Made by a program: the position numbers and the translations under genes. The notes beneath the pieces are model-generated. The model was given only the letters and a program-made list of their open reading frames with translations. It was not told the DNA's origin and did no database searches. From Bolinopsis microptera (Eukaryota; Ctenophora; Tentaculata; Lobata; Bolinopsidae), in the NCBI RefSeq assembly GCF_026151205.1, contig NC_087082.1:9554901-9618900 (forward strand): a stretch of DNA of 64,000 bases, given 5' to 3'. Shown here piece by piece: positions 57,186 to 64,000 of the stretch; within the stretch, counting starts at the first letter, position 1, and every line of letters begins with the position of its first letter.

Positions 57186-58389
57186 GATACAACGGCGACC
57201 TGTAATACTACACCAATATTACGCTGTGACTCTAACACCTGACACAGACCGTAGAACCCAGCAGTTGTCACGGCAACTAAGTCCTCTCCTAATTAGATAC
57301 CATCTTCATTGCTTCCCATTAAACTTCTGAACACTTTTCCATAGATTCGACCTAGTTCGGGGAAAACAAGTTAATTCAACATGATCGAGCAGTGAGTGGT
57401 AGACTTGATGAAGGAGCAATAAGTGCAGTAATTGTCGTCGAGCTATCAAACAAAAGGGAGTATATAAAGTTGTAGCGCTTCGCAATCTCGAGCCGAAGTC
57501 TGAATTTATAGCGAGCGACAATAGTCGAGTAAAGTTGTAATTTGAAACCAGGGTCCGTTTGGATGGCCTATAATATACAAAAATATTTTAGTGATAGTCG
57601 CGTACGGAATGGCAAATTAACTAGATTATTATAACAATGCTCGTCTGTTTAAAAAACGAAAACACCGGTTGTAGGTTCATAACAAAGTAAACACAGGAAA
57701 TAACAGGGTGAAACATTTTGACTAAGAGAACGTAGGGTGAAACATGTAAACTAAGAGGAATATCGACGGTGAAATAAAACTCACCTGTATATATAGAGTA
57801 ATTGTAAAAGATATAATTCTGAACATTTCTTTTAAACAATAAATTATGAAATTTCGTTCTCTGTACAATTAGCTTCGTAACTATCGATTTATTGGGAACT
57901 CAGGAAATGATTTTATCAAGCTAATAAAGAAAGTTGGCGAGCAATAATATTTGAAATGATCTAGTATAGCCGATCCCAAATGTGTTAAAATTTGATACGG
58001 CGACAAAAATAATAACCAAATATCTTATTTACGTGACTGAACGTTTCACTACTGAGTTTGTGACAAAAAACATCCAAGATGCGCACTTCAGGGTGCTAAA
58101 ATAGTTTGCTTCAGAGATTAATGTAAGATCAGAAAGTTGTATAAATCTATAACGAAATAAGAATAAGATGTGTTTAGTCAAAGATAGTTTGTATAGCATG
58201 TGAGGCATGGTTGTACAACATGAGACGCTACTCAAAGCTACTCAAATACTGTCTACAACTTACTCAAGCATAGAGTTTATACGACTATAATCACTGCACC
58301 ACGATAATTACAATTCCAAATCTGTTCATAATATTTTCGTTATTTAAAATTATTGATTAAATCTTATACTATTTGCTATTATTTAATAA
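57182..58389. other. Upstream region of ZCCHC24
   Basis: AT-rich, presumably holding the promoter and first exon, but no element could be assigned with confidence. Confidence 0.35.
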
Positions 58390-58689
58390 CTAGAAAGCCC
58401 GTGGTCACAGGGAGAAAAGTAATGGCATTCTTTCGTACCAATGGTAGTTAGTTTTAATAGCATCAACAAATATCCGTCACAACCGAAGATACAGCCGATT
58501 AAAATGTAGCTCGCACTGAACACAACGTAATTACCACAAAACCGATCAAATGTCGTTCGCAGATCTTTGCACATGCGCATTCAACGCCGTTACCATGCTT
58601 ATTATGCAACCTTTTGCTTTTTACCTAATTTGCAGGTGGGCGGTCGTACAGACATACATACATAATAATTCTTTGAATTATAAGTAAGA
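58390..58689 (-). mobile_element. Helentron-like element, copy C
   Basis: Minus-strand 5' end TCTTACTTATAATTC (ending at 58689) with subterminal palindrome AATTC-AAA-GAATT. The core matches copies A and B. The 3' end has ccctgtgaccacgggc, ttt and CTAG at 58393-58390, followed by T. Its 5' end directly abuts copy D. Confidence 0.72.
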
Positions 58690-59019
58690 CAGGGATGAAG
58701 CTAGTAGTTTTTTATTTATTTGGTAGTCAGTTTTTATAACATCAACAAATATCCGTCACAACCGAAGATATTACAGCCGATTAAAATGTAGCTCGCACTG
58801 AACACAACGTAATTACCACAAAACCGATCAAAATGTCGTTCGTAAATCTTTGCACGTGCGCTTTTGAATACTGTTACCATGGTTACTATGCAACTTTTAT
58901 TTGTTTACCTAATTTGCACGTGGGTGGTCGTACAAACATACATTATACAAAAATAATTCTTTGAATTATGATATAGATATACAGACAGACAAAAAGAATT
59001 CTCTGAATTATAAGTAAGA
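58690..59019 (-). mobile_element. Helentron-like element, copy D (tandem with C)
   Basis: Starts on the minus strand at TCTTACTTATAATTC (59019). It has a duplicated subterminal palindrome near 58955-59010 and ends at ctactagcttcatccctg, where the 3' hairpin is cut short by the 5' end of copy C. Head-to-tail arrays are typical of DINE/HINE-type elements. Confidence 0.7.
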
Positions 59020-60344
59020 TACTTCAGAATTAATCAAAGCACAAGTTATGACCTTATGTAGCGTTATAAACTTATATTGAAGTGGCCCATCTTGAAAATA
59101 AAAGTTATAAACCTATAGTTATTTTGGAGTAAAAAATAAAATGGAATAAATAAAATAAAAAATAAAATGGATAAAAGTAAAACGGCTCGTCTGCAGCCTG
59201 ATCAGGTTTCTAAACGATGTTAGATTAAATGAGCAATGAAATATGCGAATATAAAAACGTGAGGTTACCTTATAACTTTCATTTTGAGACAACTATAATA
59301 AATTTATGTGGACCTAAAATAGATCTTAGCACTCAGACAACATCAGTTAAGTTATCAGTTCTTAAAATATAAAAATCGGTTCTTTATTTAAGTTAAATAC
59401 CACTTTTACAAATCTCTGTATTGTTGGTCAAGCTAGGTAGAACCTGTCCTTCAGATAGAGGGTGCACAACACAAGTTAGCCATTCATCAATTAGTGACCA
59501 ATTAGTGACCAATTAGTGATCACCAGTGCAATGTTCTAAAGTTGCTGCGAACACCTGCGATTATGGTACAGGATATATTAGCTTCTAATTATATTTTCCT
59601 ATTTATATCTTCCTATTTATATGTTTATTTGTAAACCATTTTAAAACGATCAAACATTCGATAACCTTTTAACCATATAGATGTGTTGTTACATAGTTTG
59701 ATAGTTTATTCCTGCAAATATGATTCGAAACAACTAATTACTTAACTATCATTAATATGCGATCAACACAACTCGTTTATATCAAATACTTGCAGTGCTC
59801 TGTTATGTTGCATTGTTTCATTTTGCTTTCTTTGCAACATTACTTGCATTCCGCCAACGAAACCTTGGTTTTTTCCCGTCTCCACACCCTAAAGTCCGGA
59901 CTCCATCGCAAATCATTTTTGGGATATTTAGACATATTTCTAGTTACTTGACATTTTTTCATCATGGCACATTTTTAATATTAAAATTAAATCGATATTG
60001 GATATATCAAGGGATCATATCAGTTACGTGAATAAGTTTTGAAAATGAATATCGAGGAATGGTTATTTGGGAGTCGTCTCAAATGAGAGTGTTTCAATCA
60101 AGAAATACCATATAATATAATACCTATATAATATAATATCAATTCAAACTTAATGAGAGTGTTTCAAAGGCAGTTAAATCGTCATTTTCGCCACCAACTT
60201 TTTGGAATTTCTCTGATAAATGCGATGACACCCAGTGATGTTAAATATGTCAAAAATGTCCTGGAAACGAAAACCGCGTCCGCGTTTGCAGTACCACGTA
60301 CAAGAATCCATTTATTAACATATCTGCGTGTACTTGACCAGATG

Positions 60345-60470
60345 GAATTCACAACGAGATCACGACTTACCTGGGGACCCCAGGCTATACATAATGTTCA
60401 TAAAAATAAAGATTTGGCGGAATGACAGGTTGAGCGCCGCCCAGTATTAGTAAGATCACGGCATCACGCC
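60345..60470 (+). repeat. Dispersed repeat pair with 63005-63110
   Basis: Both contain acctagggaccc(c)aggct, attcataaa(c/t), gatttggcgg(a/g)atgacagg and tgagcgccgcccagta. The 90-codon frame at 60153-60425 runs into this repeat and is unlikely to be a gene. Confidence 0.6.
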
Positions 60471-62027
60471 CAGATCATTAATAGTGAATTCGTTATCGTA
60501 CCTATACTATAGTACCTATACTTAATATTAGTATAAAACATGAGCTTTACTATAATACCTTTATATAGTAAGATAATCCCTTTATCTAGTAAGAAATGAT
60601 ACATTTATAGAAAATGTATTCATTATTTCAAACCCCAAATCTATGAAATGGTATGATTGAAAAAGTCACCATATATCTAATATAAATCGCAGATCCTAAA
60701 TATCATCTCCATTTCCATTTTCCAAGAGGGGCGCTTCTCTTGTCTCTAATATGAGCTCTAAGCAAAGTAGTAATAAAACTAAAAGGATCAGCAAGGACAA
60801 ATCACTATATGAATATCAATATCTGACCACACAACAAATGGTAATGCGTGCTGTCAAAGAGAGAATTAACGTATTCTATACTATAAAATAGTGCAGGTTA
60901 TCAAATATGTATCAGTCGACGGGTAAGAACTAATATGCTAGCTCAACATTGCAGCGCTCCGCGTGCGGAGCTGAACATTGTTCAGCCTCAACAACCTCGC
61001 TTGCAATTTGTTGCGCCGCTCAATTTGTTGGGTAGTGGAACTGGAGAGCGGCGGCTGCTACAATTCAGGAAGTTTAACAAATGAAGAAATGAAAGAATAA
61101 TATATTTTATCCTGAGTGCATTTATACAGTAATGCAGGGAGAATCCCTACAGGGATAACTTTATGCTACTAGTTCAGTGTACACCTAGTTTGGTTTCCAA
61201 TTTCTTGGAATAACTGGTCGGGCGTATGCAACAAAAACTCACGTACACTAGTATTATAAAGGAGTAAAGGGCGAGCTGAGAGAAGGATTATAGCGAGGAT
61301 CCATGGCAACGACTAAAAGCTCCGGGTCTCCTTGGGTTAATAGACTTAGGATTTATCGCAAGCATTTAGTTAAATGAGATTTATTTATTTGGCGGGCCCG
61401 GAGCTCACCGTGTCGGGCATACGTTCGGTTCGAAGCTACTGGAATTAATAACGTGGATGTGCCTGATTGTAGATGTTATGTGTGTGTGCATGTGAACCGG
61501 GCAAGAGTAACAATTATATACCCTGTTTTTCTTGTGATAATTCTACTCTCTTTAACTGATTAGGTCATCTGCAGGTTAGATAATAAATCCTGTAAAGTGG
61601 ATGAAAAATCTCATCATCATCCGAATGTTATGGTGTTTTTACTTTTTATAACAGGAAACTGTGAGATTAGTGAAGAGTGAAGGTGCAGGAACGATAAATA
61701 TCTTCATGCACTGATCAGAATATGTTATCAGAGTATCAGTTAACTTTCTAAATCGTTCAACAATTATCATGTGGGTGATTTAAACGGTTCGTAATGGTTG
61801 ACAAGTCTCTCTCAACAAAAACCATTGAAACATACCTTATGTGGTCAATGCAAATTTAGGCTCCTTTCCCCGGTATCATTATTGCTCGAAAATTTAAATG
61901 ATATTATATATAATATAATAATCTAATACTTGCCGGTGTAGTAGAACAATTCAACACTCTACATGATTTGATAATACCGAACCTTGTGCAGTAGGTACCT
62001 GGGTATTATATATTATAAGGTAACAGT

Positions 62028-62101
62028 TGCTGGGGTTTGCTGGGGTTTGCTGGGGTTTGCTGGGGTTTGCTGGGGTTTGCTGGGGTTTGCTGGGGTTTGC
62101 C
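62028..62101 (+). repeat. 10-bp minisatellite (GCTGGGGTTT)n
   Basis: Seven perfect units. Confidence 0.97.
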
Positions 62102-63324
62102 CTTGGTGTGGTTGTTTATACGTGTTGTCGAAAAAGCAGCTTATTAGAATTATCGTTTCAGATCTTATTTGTAATTGGGATATTTTAAACCAAAGACAAA
62201 TGAACTCACCTTCCAAAAAAAAATTTCTCTAAAGTACAAAATAAATCAAAGAATGTAAAAAAATTGTACAAGGTCTTTATAATTGAAACGTTTGTGCAAA
62301 TAGAGGTTCATTATGTATCAATTAAACGGTGGAAAAGACAACAAGGGGGGACGACCATCACTCACTTAAGTATAGTTCAAAAGACAGCAATATACACAAT
62401 CAAGTGGTCGAATCATTGACAAATTAAAGTTCTAAAGTATGACAATAGCTCTGTTTAAATGATGAATGGAAAAGAGGACAGGTTGAGGTAAGGAGGAAAC
62501 ACTGCGTCATATGGAGGAGAGGACCGCGGAGAGAGCCGCCTGATTAAGTTGAATACTATTGTTCAAGTTAAGAAGTAAGGGGTTACATAACACCAGGTAA
62601 TTCAATTAGTTATCGGACAACGTACCCACGGCCGCCCAAATTAACAAAAATTTCACAGCCAGACGGTCAGACATGATTTGGATTTGTCACGTTATTAACT
62701 AGAAAAAATGTAATGTACAATTTAAAAACAACGCCTAAAGAGCAAATTGTTTCAATTAAAAAGATCGATTTTACTTTTCTTATTGCTCACAAAACGGTTA
62801 AAACTCTCACTTTCAGCGGTTTTTTTGTGGTAAGATGTTGCCAATTAGTCTATCTGAAATGCGAGGGAAATACCAAAGGGTCTGCTGTCTTATTACTCCA
62901 AGTCCACATAATGCTGACATCATCGACTCATAAAAGCAATAAAATTTGGGACGGTAACTTTAGAAAGACAAATCGAGACTCACACGAGAGACCACCTTGA
63001 GTTAAACACTCGATCCTACCTAGGGACCCAGGCTTAGTATTCATAAACACACTGATTGAAGATATGGCGGGATGACAGGGTGAGCGCCGCCCAGTAAGAT
63101 TATCCCATGGTCAAGTCCCACCCTTACTAAGTAACCGTTACTAGTCCCTCAAGAGACCCATTTAGAATACAAAGATTACTACATTTAAGCTTATGATTAA
63201 TATTATATTTTTACCTATAGTTTACCTAGATTCCACACCATACTCCATGAAGAAGAGCTGCTGGCTTTAACTAAATAATGTATTATTGTAGTTATTGTAG
63301 TTGTGCTAAAGTTAAAATTAAATA

Positions 63325-64000
63325 CAGGGTGACCCAGAAGTAACTGCCCACAGTGCCACACGCAACCCTTTAATAACTTTTCAGGGAATATAGATATGGG
63401 TCAAACTTGGATTTCCTGAAAGTTCCGTAAACTTTCTTAGATTAAAAAGGGTGTGGCACGCCACTCCCTCTTTTTCACTATTTTCACCATAAAGTAAGAA
63501 CGCTTTCAGCAAAGTTTTTAGACACATTTGGTTTGATAATTGTATTGCTTTCCCAAAAATTCAAGTTGATTGTTTACAATTACTAAGCCAAGTTATGACT
63601 ATTTCAATATCTTGCAGGTATGTGATCTGGCACTTAATCACTATAATCACTACTAATCAGTGAGTCAGTGATATTTTCACTTAATCAATGGCCTGATTGG
63701 TTGGAGACTGCTTATAGGACAGCAACTGAAGTGCTATATAACGAGAATTTCTTTGATTTTAAGGAAAGTCACGCCCAACATGCTCGGTACCGCCTAACGA
63801 GACCCATTATTGCACTTAAGCGAATAGCTCCCGATGAGATTACTGATTGGGTGATAAAATCACTCTTAAGTGCCGTGATCACGTATCTGCAAGATCTTAA
63901 AAGGGTCATAACTCGGTTAAATTGAGAACAATTAACTTGAAATTTTGGGAAAGCACTTCAATTATCAAACCAAATGTGTCTACTTCTAGCTGAAAGCGTT
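63325..64000. mobile_element. Palindromic element with mariner-like end, cut by window edge
   Basis: Begins CAGGGTGACCCAGAAGTAAC after TA. Sequence at 63500-63640 (aacgctttcagc, agacacatttggtttgataa) returns in reverse complement at 63860-64000, centre near 63750. The left ~160 bp up to the terminus should reappear in inverted form just beyond the window. The 85-codon frame at 63668-63925 lies across the palindrome centre. Confidence 0.7.

Larger units (their letters stand above)
59020..63324. other. Intergenic interval
   Basis: AT-rich. Contains a repeat pair (60345-60470 and 63005-63110, sharing gatgacaggttgagcgccgc and acctggggaccccaggct-type text) and a 10-bp array (62028-62100). Sequence around 61370-61420 is GC-richer but has no identifiable RNA or ORF. 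Confidence 0.4.

Noticed and set aside
60153-60425. 90-codon ORF as a gene
   Set aside because: Its 3' half is a dispersed repeat also found at 63005-63110, and no splice or domain support exists.

Overview
This is eukaryotic, almost certainly metazoan, DNA. It has multi-exon genes with GT-AG introns of 0.1-13 kb, GPCR, kringle, BNIP3 and ZCCHC24-like genes, animal-type TTAGGG/CCCTAA telomere-like tracts, and dense LINE, SINE, MITE and Helentron-like debris. The base composition is AT-rich. The cysteine-rich secreted proteins and the repeat mix suggest a marine invertebrate, possibly a cnidarian, but the sequence alone does not fix the phylum. All gene names come from motif recognition and all exon models were built by hand from splice sites and reading phase.

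Layout. 1-13.5 kb is repeat-rich and has no host gene I can support. It holds CCTGC-rich minisatellite, a decayed MULE with a telomere-like tract, two LINE copies, a structured-RNA retroposon with an 11-bp target-site duplication, and a 1.57-kb AGCGCT foldback element. 13.6-31.0 kb (+) is a BNIP3-like mitophagy receptor gene in five recognisable exons. Its 13.4-kb last intron contains a 5.4-kb transposon-like unit with ~0.7-kb terminal inverted repeats (21857-27289), and inside that sits an antisense six-exon ankyrin-repeat gene (23084-25851). 33.1-37.0 kb (-) is a four-exon secreted or extracellular protein with cysteine-rich GCC2/GCC3-like repeats, a beta/gamma-crystallin-like domain and two kringles. 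A one-exon PAN/cysteine-rich secreted-protein gene lies in its second intron on the + strand (35792-36559). 38.4-43.7 kb (-) is a class A GPCR in eight exons, with Helentron-like, hAT-like, palindromic-MITE and hammerhead-ribozyme SINE insertions in its largest intron. 43.7-49.5 kb is intergenic, with a LINE fragment and GC-rich repeats. 49.5-57.0 kb (-) is a ZCCHC24 homologue in six exons. 57-64 kb is intergenic, with tandem Helentron-like copies and, at the window edge, a palindromic element with mariner-like termini.

How the genes relate. No operon-like organisation is seen. The two cysteine-rich secreted genes (33-37 kb) share domain type and one lies inside the other, so they may be related in origin. 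BNIP3 (outer mitochondrial membrane), the GPCR (plasma membrane) and ZCCHC24 (zinc-ribbon/CCHC, probably RNA-related) appear to be independent neighbours.

Most striking observations. (1) Minisatellites start exactly at splice junctions in at least five places across two genes, several of them duplicating the splice site itself. (2) A complete, phase-consistent ankyrin gene is bracketed by long inverted repeats that end in TA-flanked CAGGGTG termini. (3) A tRNA-related SINE ends precisely at a complete hammerhead ribozyme. (4) A retroposed, highly structured small RNA of unknown family is present, and a related repeat in the same window preserves the empty site.
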